DNA of 64,000 nucleotides from Bradyrhizobium macuxiense (GTDB lineage: Bacteria > Pseudomonadota > Alphaproteobacteria > Rhizobiales > Xanthobacteraceae), in contig NZ_VITY01000002.1 of NCBI RefSeq assembly GCF_007993935.1, positions 372,001 to 436,000 on the forward strand, in the 5' to 3' direction. Under the pieces are notes generated by a model. It was not told the origin of the DNA, made no database searches, and was given only the letters and a program-made list of their open reading frames with translations. The position numbers and the translations under genes are program-made. Positions 43,083 through 51,572 of this stretch are shown here, one piece after another. Every line of letters begins with the position of its first letter. The first letter of the stretch is position 1.

Positions 43083-43745
43083 ATGACCGACGACACCGAA
43101 CCGCCCGAGAGCAAGCTGACGCGCAGCAAGCAGCGCTGGGCACGCGAAGGCAAGTTCCTGACCGGCAAGATCACCCGGCCGGAGGAGCAGCGCCTGCCGC
43201 CGGGACAGCATCTGACCAAGGACTGGCCGGTGCTCGATCTCGGGCTGCTGCCGAACGTGACGCGGGAACGCTGGCGGCTCGACGTCTACGGCGCGGTCGA
43301 GCAGACGATCTACTGGGACTGGGCGCAATTCATCGCGCAGCCGCAGACGCAGTTCGTCTCCGACATTCATTGCGTCACCACATGGTCACGCTACGACAAT
43401 CAGTGGGAGGGGCTCGCCACCCGCGACCTGCTCGCCGCCTGCCAGCCGCGCGAGGACGCACGCTTCGTCGTGCTGCATTCGTATGACGGCTATACGACGA
43501 ACCTGTCGCTCGAGGACTTTGCCGCCGAGGACGCGCTGCTCGCCCATAGCTGGTCGGGCAAGCCGCTGGAGCAGGAGCATGGCGGCCCGGTGCGGCTGGT
43601 GGTGCCGCATCTGTATTTCTGGAAGAGCGCAAAATGGCTGCAGCGCATCGAATTCCTGACAGCGGATGCGCCGGGCTTCTGGGAGGTGCGCGGCTATCAC
43701 AATCGCGGTGATCCCTGGGCCGAACAGCGCTATTCTGGCGACTGA
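43083..43745 (+). CDS. sulfite-oxidase-fold molybdopterin enzyme
   Basis: Protein of 220 residues holding just the molybdopterin domain of the sulfite oxidase/YedY fold. The molybdenum-ligating cysteine is C97 in SDIHCVTTWS; WRLDVYGAV and VVPHLYFWKSAKWLQRIEFL are other family stretches, and it ends GYHNRGDPWAEQRY. No signal peptide or heme domain is visible, so it probably works in the cytoplasm and needs an external electron carrier. The physiological reaction is unknown; sulfite oxidation or sulfoxide/nitrogen-oxide reduction are options. Between the MFS and hydrolase-OsmC genes. Confidence 0.88.
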   Translation: MTDDTEPPESKLTRSKQRWAREGKFLTGKITRPEEQRLPPGQHLTKDWPVLDLGLLPNVTRERWRLDVYGAVEQTIYWDWAQFIAQPQTQFVSDIHCVTTWSRYDNQWEGLATRDLLAACQPREDARFVVLHSYDGYTTNLSLEDFAAEDALLAHSWSGKPLEQEHGGPVRLVVPHLYFWKSAKWLQRIEFLTADAPGFWEVRGYHNRGDPWAEQRYSGD

Positions 43746-43773
43746 CAAACCAACACAATGATGGAGCCTGCCC

Positions 43774-44994
43774 GTGCCGCACGAACGTTTTCAATTCACC
43801 GGTGTGGGCGGCGATCAGCTTGCTGCCGCCCTTGATACGCCTGATGGTCCGATCAAGGCCTATGCGCTGTTCGCGCACTGCTTCACCTGCGGCAAGGATG
43901 TGCTGGCGGCAAAGCGTATCGCGGTCGCGCTCGCCGCCAAGGGTATCGCCACGCTGCGCTTCGACTTCACCGGCCTCGGCTCCAGCGAGGGCGATTTCGC
44001 CAACTCGACCTTCTCGTCCAACGTTGCCGATCTGGTGCGTGCCGCCGACCATCTGCGCGAGACGCGCAAGGCGCCGGCGATCCTGATCGGCCATAGCCTC
44101 GGCGGCGCCGCGATCCTCGCCGCCGCAGGCCAAATCCCCGAGGCGAAGGCGGTCGTTACCATTGCCGCGCCGTCCGATCCTGTTCATGTCACGCATTTCT
44201 TCAAGGACCGGATCGAGGACATCCGCGCGCAGGGTGAAGGCGAAGTGTCGCTCGCCGGCCGCCCGTTCCGCATCAAGCGCGAATTCCTCGACGACGTCGC
44301 CGAGCAGAATTTGATGGCGCAGGTCAAGCAGCTGCACAAGGCGCTGCTGATCATGCATTCGCCGACCGACGATACCGTCGGCATCGACAACGCCACCAAC
44401 ATCTTCATCGCGGCCAAGCACCCCAAAAGCTTCGTCTCGCTTGCGGGCGCCGATCATCTTTTGAGCGGCAAGCAGGATGCCGCCTATGTCGCCGACGTGA
44501 TCGGCGCCTGGGCCGAGCGCTACGTCGATCTTGCGGCGCAGCCGGCGGCGGACACCGGCAGCGCGCCGCGCAACGTCGTGGTGCAGGAGACCCGTAATGG
44601 CAAGTTCCAGCAGATCGTCACCACCGGTCCGCACCGGTTGATCGCCGACGAACCGGTCAGCGTCGGCGGCGACGACACCGGCCCCGGACCGTACGATTTC
44701 CTGCTCACCGGGCTCGGCGCCTGCACCTCGATGACGATGCGGATGTATGCCGACCGCAAGTCGCTGCCGGTCGATCGCATCACCGTGACGCTTCAGCACA
44801 ACAAGATCTATGCCAGGGATTGCGAGGAGTGCGAGACGCGCGAGGGCATGCTCGACCAGATCGAGCGCGTCATCAGGATCGAGGGCAATCTCGATGCCGA
44901 CCAGCGCAAGCGGCTGATGGAGATCGCCGACAAATGTCCGGTGCACAAGACGCTGACGTCGGAGGTGCGGATCGTCACCAAGACGGCGGAGTGA
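43774..44994 (+). CDS. bifunctional alpha/beta hydrolase/OsmC family protein
   Basis: Fusion of 406 residues. The N-terminal alpha/beta hydrolase has GHSLGG (106-111, nucleophile S108) and the histidine in GADHLLSG. The C-terminal OsmC-like domain (about 268-406) keeps the two redox cysteines C317 (GLGACTSM) and C388 (DKCPVHKTL) that reduce peroxides, plus an extra CEECE pair (about 350-353). This architecture recurs in bacteria and couples a serine hydrolase to a thiol peroxidase; the joint substrate is unknown. Last gene of the MFS-molybdoenzyme operon, 28 bases after it. Confidence 0.92.
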   Translation: MPHERFQFTGVGGDQLAAALDTPDGPIKAYALFAHCFTCGKDVLAAKRIAVALAAKGIATLRFDFTGLGSSEGDFANSTFSSNVADLVRAADHLRETRKAPAILIGHSLGGAAILAAAGQIPEAKAVVTIAAPSDPVHVTHFFKDRIEDIRAQGEGEVSLAGRPFRIKREFLDDVAEQNLMAQVKQLHKALLIMHSPTDDTVGIDNATNIFIAAKHPKSFVSLAGADHLLSGKQDAAYVADVIGAWAERYVDLAAQPAADTGSAPRNVVVQETRNGKFQQIVTTGPHRLIADEPVSVGGDDTGPGPYDFLLTGLGACTSMTMRMYADRKSLPVDRITVTLQHNKIYARDCEECETREGMLDQIERVIRIEGNLDADQRKRLMEIADKCPVHKTLTSEVRIVTKTAE

Positions 44995-45133
44995 GCCTGC
45001 GCGGACAAAATATCGAAAACAACCCCATGCAAAGGAGCCGGCGGCCGCCGGCGTTCGACAAGGCCGCTTGACACGTCGGGCAACTCAGCAATACAATTCT
45101 AATATTCCGAAATTATGCGAGCGCCCTCGCCGT

Positions 45134-46591
45134 CTACCCGCGCGCCGCGCGCTTGCCGGTCAGGCAGTTCGCCATGGTCCGGACCGCGGCGCCGATTTCG
45201 TTTTCGCGCCAGGCGGCGAAACCGAGAAGCAGGCCGTGGTCGCGTGGCCGCTGCAGCGCGAGGCTCGACAGCGCGCGCACCTCGACGCCGGCCGCCACCA
45301 GCCGCGCGACCGCGTTCTGGTCCGCGGCGCCGTCCTTGAAGCGGGCGATCAGCTGCATGCCGCCCGGTGGGACCTCGGCGGTGAGCATCGGCGCAAGGTG
45401 ACGCGCCAGCGCCGCGGCAAGATGGTCGCGGCGCACGCGGTAGATGCGCCGCATTCGCCTGACATGCGCCAGGAAATGTCCGTCGGCCATGAAGTCGGTC
45501 AATGCCTCCTGGACGTGGACCGACGCAATCAGTCCGAGGTGACGCTGCGCGATCTCCATCGTCTGCGCCAATGACGGCGGCACCACCAGATAGCCGATGC
45601 GGATGTCGGCGGTCATCGCTTTTGCAAACGTGCCGAGATAGAGCACGCGCCCCTCGCGATCGAGCCCCTGCAGCGCCGGCATCGGACGGCTGTCATAGTG
45701 AAACTCGCCGTCGTAATCGTCCTCGACGATCCAGGTCTTGCCGGGCGCGGCCGCCGCAAGCAGCTCGGTGCGGCGCGCGACCGGCATCACCCGTCCCGTC
45801 GGATGCTGATGCGAGGGTGTCGTGAAGATGAGCTTGGGCGCGCGCGCCTCGCGCATCCGCATCATGCCCCATTGATCGAGCCTGACGCCGACGACGTCGG
45901 CGCCGGCCGCGCGAAACGCCGCCGCGGCGCCGGGATAGCCGGGATCCTCGGTCCACACCGCATCGCCGGGCGCGATGACGGTCGCGGCGATCAGCGTCAG
46001 CGCCGCCTGCGCGGCCGGCAGGATCAGGATCTGATCTGCCTCGGCGTGCACGCCGCGGCTGATTTCGAGATAATCGCGCAAGGCTTCGCGCAGGCTCGGC
46101 CGATTGACCACGGTCTGGTCGTTGAAGCGGCGGCGCAGCGCGCTACGGCGCAAGCAGCGCGCCCAGATCTCATGCGGAAACTCGCGCGCATCCGCCAGCC
46201 CGGAACGCAACGGCCGGAACTTTGCCTGGTAGGACAGCGGCCAATCGGTGTCGGAGAGCTGCAAGGCCCAGGACGACAACAGCGGCTTGCGGACCGTCTC
46301 GCGCTTCGGCGCAGCACCAGGTTTGGCGAAGCGCGCCTCGATATCGTCTGACACCACCGGCCGCCGCCGAGCGGCGACGCGTAGATAGCCCTCGGCTTCG
46401 AGCTGCTCATAGGCATGCGTCACCGTGTTGCGCGACACGTCGAGCTCGGCCGACAGCGTGCGGCTCGACGGCAGCACAGCTCCGCTCCTGATCCGGCCGC
46501 TCGCCACCAGCGCGCGCAGCTGCTGGGTCAGTTGCGCAGCCAGCCCGGCATCATCAGCCCGCTGCAGCGCCAGCAATTCGGCGAGGATCAA
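45134..46591 (-). CDS. MocR/PdxR-type regulator (GntR HTH + aminotransferase fold)
   Basis: Regulator of 485 residues: a GntR winged helix (about 10-75; RIRSGAVLPSSRTLSAELDVSRNTVTHAYEQLEAEGYL) joined to a type-I aminotransferase-like domain. The PLP-binding lysine is K324 in LGTFAKAMTADIRIGY, with the DDYDGEFHYD aspartate near 291-300. It senses PLP-linked or amino compounds, not catalysing transamination. The start is TTG at 46591, with AAAGGAG 5 bases upstream. Divergent from the EamA exporter, which it probably controls through the half-sites at 46592-46638. Confidence 0.92.
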   Translation of the reverse strand: MILAELLALQRADDAGLAAQLTQQLRALVASGRIRSGAVLPSSRTLSAELDVSRNTVTHAYEQLEAEGYLRVAARRRPVVSDDIEARFAKPGAAPKRETVRKPLLSSWALQLSDTDWPLSYQAKFRPLRSGLADAREFPHEIWARCLRRSALRRRFNDQTVVNRPSLREALRDYLEISRGVHAEADQILILPAAQAALTLIAATVIAPGDAVWTEDPGYPGAAAAFRAAGADVVGVRLDQWGMMRMREARAPKLIFTTPSHQHPTGRVMPVARRTELLAAAAPGKTWIVEDDYDGEFHYDSRPMPALQGLDREGRVLYLGTFAKAMTADIRIGYLVVPPSLAQTMEIAQRHLGLIASVHVQEALTDFMADGHFLAHVRRMRRIYRVRRDHLAAALARHLAPMLTAEVPPGGMQLIARFKDGAADQNAVARLVAAGVEVRALSSLALQRPRDHGLLLGFAAWRENEIGAAVRTMANCLTGKRAARG

Positions 46592-46638
46592 TCTGGCTCC
46601 TTTGTTCTATCAAATCTGGCTCTTTCGAGAGAGCCAGA
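46592..46638. promoter_or_regulatory. three MocR-type half-sites between regulator and exporter
   Basis: TCTGGCTC occurs at 46592-46599 and 46615-46622 as direct repeats 23 bp apart, and as GAGCCAGA at 46631-46638, forming with the second a 9-bp dyad TCTGGCTCT-N6-AGAGCCAGA. A mix of direct and inverted half-sites is the usual binding pattern of MocR regulators. The first half-site overlaps the regulator's own Shine-Dalgarno. Confidence 0.7.
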
Positions 46639-46680
46639 GTGATCCTATTCACAGGGGGTATCGCCTGCAAGGATTCTGTC

Positions 46681-47580
46681 GTGAACCAGTCACTCTCGCC
46701 CGCAAAAGCCGCCGCCCTGTTCATCATCGTGGTGCTGGCCTGGGGCATCAACTGGTCGGTGACGAAAACGCTGGTCGAGGCGGTACCGCCGCTATGGACC
46801 GCATCGATCCGCAGCTGGGTCGCCCTGATCGCGCTGCTGGTAATCCTGCGCGCCAGCGGCAATCTGATCATCCCGCGGATCGCCGATGTGCCTGTCGTGC
46901 TCAGCGTCGCGCTACTCCACATGACGTTCTTCTCGACGCTGGTCGCCGCCGGCCTGCGCTATCTGCCGGCGAGCAAGGGTGTCGTGCTGGGCTACACCAC
47001 GCCGCTCTGGGTCGCGCTCGCCGCGGGCGCCGCGCGGACTGAACGGCTCGGCGCGCTCAAGCTCGTCGGCGTCGCGTCGGGACTCGCCGGCCTCTGCGTG
47101 ATCCTCAACCCGACATCGCTGGACTGGAGCAATTTGCATGTCATCGCCGGCGCCGCCATGATCATCGTCGCAGCGATCTGCTGGGCCGCGAACATCATCT
47201 ACATCCGCTCGCACCGCTGGATCGCGACGCCACTCCAATTGTTGCTGTGGCAGGTGCTGGTCGCAACGCTGGTGCTGACCATGACGGCGCTGGTCACGGA
47301 AGGCCTGCCCACCGTGACATGGTCGCCGCACCTGGTGCTGCTGTTCCTCTATTCCGGCTTCATCGGCACGGCGCTGGCCTATTGGGCGATGTCTGTTGTC
47401 AACAAGAGCCTGCCGGCGCTGACGACCTCGCTCGGCACCACCGCAACGCCGATCGTCGGCATCGTCACCGCGGCGCTGCTGCTCGGCGAGCCGATCGACC
47501 TCTCGCTTGCGATTGCCGCCGCCCTGATCGTCGGCGGCATCGCGCTGAGCTCGCTCACGGACGCGCCGGCGCGGGCATAG
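46681..47580 (+). CDS. DMT superfamily transporter (EamA)
   Basis: Membrane protein of 299 residues with ten hydrophobic helices arranged as two EamA repeats (AAALFIIVVLAWGINWSVTKTLVEAVPPLWTASIRSWVALIALL starts the first; AAMIIVAAICWAANIIYIRS the second). Such proteins export amino acids or metabolites. GTG at 46681 is preferred because AAGGA lies seven bases upstream; the in-frame GTG at 46639 sits directly on the operator dyad. Divergent from the MocR gene. Confidence 0.9.
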   Translation: MNQSLSPAKAAALFIIVVLAWGINWSVTKTLVEAVPPLWTASIRSWVALIALLVILRASGNLIIPRIADVPVVLSVALLHMTFFSTLVAAGLRYLPASKGVVLGYTTPLWVALAAGAARTERLGALKLVGVASGLAGLCVILNPTSLDWSNLHVIAGAAMIIVAAICWAANIIYIRSHRWIATPLQLLLWQVLVATLVLTMTALVTEGLPTVTWSPHLVLLFLYSGFIGTALAYWAMSVVNKSLPALTTSLGTTATPIVGIVTAALLLGEPIDLSLAIAAALIVGGIALSSLTDAPARA

Positions 47581-47939
47581 GGCACGATGAAGTTAAGTTG
47601 AAAAGGTTTGACCGCGGATTCGGTTCACCTCTCCGCGACGAGGAGAGGTCGATTTGCGCAGCAAATCGGGTGAGGGGCCGCAGCTCCAACGAGGGAGCGT
47701 AACCCCTCACCCGCGCCTTCGGCGCGACCTCTCCCAAGGGAGAGGTGAATTTCCGGTACTCATAAATCCGGGATGCCGCTTTCGAGGGAAAAGCCGACAC
47801 GCGTCTCCGCCCTTAGGAACGCCGGCTTGTGACCCGAACCGGACATCACCGCAGTCGCGGAGGCTAATTGTTTGCCTATTTCTAACTTGCCGCTCGGTCG
47901 CTGAGTGTTAGGCTTTGGCAGCTGCGCGGGGGTGAAAAT
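47581..47939. other. 359-bp intergenic region with family F repeat
   Basis: The first 170 bases are mostly the inverted repeat 47624-47749. The rest is less GC-rich and should contain the cupin gene promoter. No supported gene. Confidence 0.6.
47624..47749. repeat. palindromic element, family F, copy 2
   Basis: Arms TTCACCTCTCC... and ...GGGAGAGGTGAA, with GATTTGCGCAGCAAATCGGG and CGCGCCTTCGGCGCG hairpins inside. It marks the left border of the compositionally distinct patch that follows. Confidence 0.75.
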
Positions 47940-48392
47940 ATGATGGCTAACATCTTCCGAGTAACAGGATACATCGCGTTCGTGCTGTTCGTCTCGGGCG
48001 CACCTGGCCAAACAGAGCCGCTTGCTACCGCGCAATTAACGCCCGATGAGTTTAAATGGGACCCAACACCGGCCGGAGGTCAACGCGCTGTCCTTGTGGG
48101 AGACGAGAAAAAGTCGGGCATGTACGTGATTCGCGCCCGCTTTCCGGTTAACTTCAAGGTTCAGCCTCACTTCCATCCCGATGAGCGGGTTGTCACCGTG
48201 ATGTCCGGCACTTTGTATATGGGCTACGGAGAACAATTCGATGAGAGCGCCATGAAGGCATTGCCGGCAGGAAGCATTTGGACCGAGCCGGCCAAGCAGC
48301 CGCATTTTGTCTGGGCTAAGGACGGCGAGGTCGTGATCCAAGTTGTCGGCGGTAACGGGCCTTCTGGAGTGACCCTCATCGGACCGAAATAG
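47940..48392 (+). CDS. secreted cupin-domain protein
   Basis: Protein of 150 residues with a signal peptide (MMANIFRVTGYIAFVLFVSGAPGQTEP, cleavage near 24-27) and a single cupin barrel: motif 1 VQPHFHPDERVVTVMSGTLYMGYGE carries H-x-H and E metal ligands, and motif 2 PAKQPHFVWAKDG the late histidine. It is exported and probably metal-binding, resembling ChrR-like or DUF4437-type cupins. Codon use is less GC-biased than in neighbours (for example ACG/GTT mixed, many A/T third positions). Function unknown. Confidence 0.85.
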   Translation: MMANIFRVTGYIAFVLFVSGAPGQTEPLATAQLTPDEFKWDPTPAGGQRAVLVGDEKKSGMYVIRARFPVNFKVQPHFHPDERVVTVMSGTLYMGYGEQFDESAMKALPAGSIWTEPAKQPHFVWAKDGEVVIQVVGGNGPSGVTLIGPK

Positions 48393-48574
48393 AGCCTCGG
48401 GCACCCGGCGTCTCGTCCGCAGACGAGGTCATTGAGTACGCCCCTCACTTCCGGCATTGGCCCGCTGCTCTCCTTCTGGAGCCATCGCCGAGACGTCCGA
48501 GGCCGGGACTAAAGCGGACGCGAGGCCCCGAGACCGGGATGTCGCTCTTTGACCCAAGGCAGACGTCGCTCCGA

Positions 48575-49609
48575 CTAGGCCAAGACGGCTTCCAGGACGC
48601 TTACCGGTGACTTTGTTGCCAATACACGATTGAGGCGGAAGCCGGCCTTGTTCAGCAGCCCGGCGTACTCGGTTTCCGTGCGTTCCTGACCGCCGACCAA
48701 GACCAGCATCACCATGTCCAATATTTTGCCCGGATGCGGTTCGTCGCCGGCTGGCAGGACCATTTCGACGATCAGCAGCTTCGCATCCGCCTTCATGGCT
48801 TTGCGACAATGGCGAAGAATCGTCAGGCATTGGTCATCATTCCAATCGTGCAGGATGTGCGACAGGAGGTAGGCATCGCCGCCTGTGGGCACCGATCGGA
48901 AAAAGTCTCCTCCCTCGACGGTCACGCGTTCGGATACGCCGCTCACCTTGAGCGATTGCTCCGCCTCCAACACGACATGCGGCAGGTCGAACAACAGACC
49001 GCGGGGTTCCGGGTACCGTGCAAGTATGGCTACGAGCATATTGCCGGACGCTCCGCCAACATCGACGACCGTCTTGAACCTCGAAAAATCATAGGCCCCC
49101 GCGACCGCGGGAGGTTCTTCGCCATGAAGACCAACCATCGCCTGAGTAAACACCGATGCGGCTTCTGGATGTTGAGCGAGGTAGTCGAAGAAAGGCATTC
49201 CCTGTGCTTTTTTAAAGCCCGTACCGCCGGTCTGCAGAGAATGATCAAAATTGGCGAAGCCGCTGCCAACCCAATGGCTACCGGTCATGAGCAGGGTAGA
49301 TCGAGCCGCACCCGGTGCGCCCGTCTTGAGTGCCTCACCAAGTCTTGTCAGTGCAAAACGCTGAGTGTCGCCTTCGGTGAGAAGTCCGATACTGGCCATC
49401 GTCCGCATAAATCTGTGCAGGGATGGCGCATGCAGCGCCAACGGACCAGCCAATTCAACGGCACTCCTGGGTCCGTCACCAAGCTGATCGGCCAAGCCAA
49501 GCCTAGCCGCGAGGTGCAAGACATTGGCAACCGCGCCGCCTGTCCCCATCTGGATCAGCTGAACATGCGGTGGAAGAGACGGCAGGGCTTCCTCGTTCAA
49601 TTCGGCCAT
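48575..49609 (-). CDS. SAM-dependent O-methyltransferase (HIOMT/AcmT-like)
   Basis: Methyltransferase of 344 residues. An N-terminal winged-helix dimerisation domain (LPPHVQLIQMGTGGAVANVLHLAARLGLADQLG...LHRFMRTMASIGLLTE) precedes the SAM domain: VVDVGGASGNMLVAILARYP (motif I), LFDLPHVV (motif II), GDFFRSVPTGGDAYLLSHILHDWNDDQCLTILRHC and the catalytic histidine in HILHDW. Methylates small aromatic or polyketide hydroxyls; substrate unknown. The start at 49609 has GGAG at the right distance; ATG 49648 has a poorly placed one. GC content and codon use are lower than the window average. Confidence 0.9.
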   Translation of the reverse strand: MAELNEEALPSLPPHVQLIQMGTGGAVANVLHLAARLGLADQLGDGPRSAVELAGPLALHAPSLHRFMRTMASIGLLTEGDTQRFALTRLGEALKTGAPGAARSTLLMTGSHWVGSGFANFDHSLQTGGTGFKKAQGMPFFDYLAQHPEAASVFTQAMVGLHGEEPPAVAGAYDFSRFKTVVDVGGASGNMLVAILARYPEPRGLLFDLPHVVLEAEQSLKVSGVSERVTVEGGDFFRSVPTGGDAYLLSHILHDWNDDQCLTILRHCRKAMKADAKLLIVEMVLPAGDEPHPGKILDMVMLVLVGGQERTETEYAGLLNKAGFRLNRVLATKSPVSVLEAVLA

Positions 49610-49788
49610 GAGTTGCTCCAAGTCGGAATGCCGCTTCCCGGTCAGCATTGCCTCTCAGAACAAGGTACCGGGCTCGAGCAGGCACGCTTGACTTCCGGCT
49701 TACTTTTTCGTCACCGGCGGCTTACTCTTCGGCTCGTATCGAGTGCTGATCTCCTTGTTCGGAGATCACCTGAAAAGGGGGCGGCGGC

Positions 49789-51351
49789 TTGCGTTATTTG
49801 TTCGACGATTTCGAATTCGACACGGATCGGCGCGAGTTGCGTCGTGGCTCGGATGTCGTCGCTATCGCGCCAAAGGTATTCGATCTGCTCGATTTCCTGA
49901 TCCGCAACCGTGAGCGAGTTGTCGGCAAGGACGATCTCATCGACGCCATTTGGGGTGGACGCAGCGTGTCCGATACGGCGTTGACGACTCGGTTGAACGG
50001 TGCCCGAGCTGCGATCGGCGATTCTGGCCAGGAGCAGCGCTTGATCAAGACGCTTCCGCGGAAAGGCTTCCGTTTCGTTGGTGTCGTCGCGGAAGCGAGG
50101 CAGGCGCCGGTCGCCGGCGATGGTCAGATCGAGCACGCAAGACCGGTACCCGCGTTTCCCGACAAGCCGTCCATCGCAGTCCTGCCGTTCCAGAATCTGA
50201 GTGATGATCCCGAGCAGGAGTATTTCGCCGACGGAGTGGTCGAGGATATCATCACGGCATTGTCGCGCTCAAAATCGCTGTTCGTGATCTCCCGAAATTC
50301 AAGCTTCAGCTACAAGGCAAAGGCAATTGATATCAAGCGGGTCGGCCGTGAACTCGGCGTTCGCTATTTGCTGGAAGGCAGCGTACGTAAAGTCGAAAAA
50401 CGGATACGCGTAACCGGGCAACTGATTGATGCCAGCACTGACATGCATGTCTGGGCGGACAAATTCGATGGCGACCTTGAGGACATCTTCGATTTGCAGG
50501 ATCGCCTTGCCGGCAGCGTGATAGGGGCGATGTTTCCCAAGCTTGAGCGGGCCGAGATTGAGCGGGCTCGGCGGAAGCCGACTGAGAGCCTCCAGGCCTA
50601 TGACTATTACATGCGGTCCAAGTTCAGCATCTACCAGTGGACCCGGGAAGGCAGCGTTGAGGCTCTCAGGATGAGTAAGCTTGCCATCTCGCTCGATCCT
50701 GCATTTGCCGTCGCTCACGCGTCGGCAGCCAATATTTTCGGGCAGAGAAAAGGGTTCGGATGGATCGAGGACGCGGAAAAGGAACGAGCCGAGAGCCGCC
50801 AGCTGGCCGAACGGGCGATCCAACTCGATCCGGACGATCCCGTCGTGCTTGCGCATGTCGCGGAGGTTTATTCGTATGTGCTCGAAGAGCCGGAGACCGG
50901 ATCAGCTCTTGCCGCAAGGGCTATTGCGCTTGATCCCAACCTGGCGTTGGCTCGCCTTTGGGCGGGTTGGGCAAAGGTCTATCTCGGCGCGCATGACGCA
51001 GCGATCGAACAGTTCTCGGCGGCCATCCGCTTGAGCCCGATCGATCCGCATTTGTTCGTGCCCCAAACGGGAATGGCTTTCGCTCATTTCTTTTCCGGAC
51101 GCTATGACCAAGCTCTGGCTCAAGCCACGACCGCCATCCAGCGCCAACCGAATTTTCCTGGTGCTCAGCGAATTCGAATGTCGAGCCTGGCGATGACGGG
51201 ACGCATCAGTGAGGCGCGGCTCGCTTGCGAGGCAGCCCTGCAAATCGACCCGACCTTGCGGATTTCGAGCATCAACAAGGCACCATTTCGTCGAGCCGAA
51301 GATGTGAAGAAATTGAGCCAAGCCTGGGCAATAGCAGGGGTGCCGGAGTGA
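49789..51351 (+). CDS. CadC-like winged-helix regulator with TPR domain
   Basis: Regulator-like protein of 520 residues starting at TTG 49789 behind AAGGGG. An OmpR/CadC-type winged helix (RYLFDDFEFDTDRRELRRGSDVVAIAPKVFDLLDFLI...RLNGARAAIGD...LIKTLPRKGFRFVGVV, about 1-100) is followed by the PSIAVLPFQNLSDDPEQEYFADGVVEDIITALSR...YLLEGSVRKVEKRIRVTGQLIDASTDMHVWADKFDGDLEDIFDLQDRLA domain (about 124-245), then TPR repeats to the end. The same arrangement occurs in adenylate-cyclase-like signal proteins without the cyclase domain. No membrane helix is evident. Divergent from the methyltransferase; may regulate it. Confidence 0.9.
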   Translation: MRYLFDDFEFDTDRRELRRGSDVVAIAPKVFDLLDFLIRNRERVVGKDDLIDAIWGGRSVSDTALTTRLNGARAAIGDSGQEQRLIKTLPRKGFRFVGVVAEARQAPVAGDGQIEHARPVPAFPDKPSIAVLPFQNLSDDPEQEYFADGVVEDIITALSRSKSLFVISRNSSFSYKAKAIDIKRVGRELGVRYLLEGSVRKVEKRIRVTGQLIDASTDMHVWADKFDGDLEDIFDLQDRLAGSVIGAMFPKLERAEIERARRKPTESLQAYDYYMRSKFSIYQWTREGSVEALRMSKLAISLDPAFAVAHASAANIFGQRKGFGWIEDAEKERAESRQLAERAIQLDPDDPVVLAHVAEVYSYVLEEPETGSALAARAIALDPNLALARLWAGWAKVYLGAHDAAIEQFSAAIRLSPIDPHLFVPQTGMAFAHFFSGRYDQALAQATTAIQRQPNFPGAQRIRMSSLAMTGRISEARLACEAALQIDPTLRISSINKAPFRRAEDVKKLSQAWAIAGVPE

Positions 51352-51477
51352 CCGCTTCTGGCCCTTAGCGGACATTCACCTAGGGATCTTCAATGTCAGC
51401 TTTTGACGGCAATCCGGAAGCTCGCAATCCCCGCACGCGGGTACCCGATTCAGATTTATGCGTACACGCCCTCATCT

Positions 51478-51560
51478 CATCATGCTCCAAAGCATGATCC
51501 GGAAAAGTCGAAGCGGTTTTCCCTCGCGACAAACGCGAACGCGTTTGCGCGGAGATCATT
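51478..51560. repeat. dispersed element, family G, copy 2
   Basis: Begins TCATGCTCCAAAGCATGATC, then GGAAAAGTCGAAGCGGTTTTCC, then CGCGAACGCGTTTGCG. Same motif as 22437-22478 reversed. It sits between convergent genes at the right border of the atypical patch. Confidence 0.65.
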
Positions 51561-51572
51561 GCTCTCTTAGCT

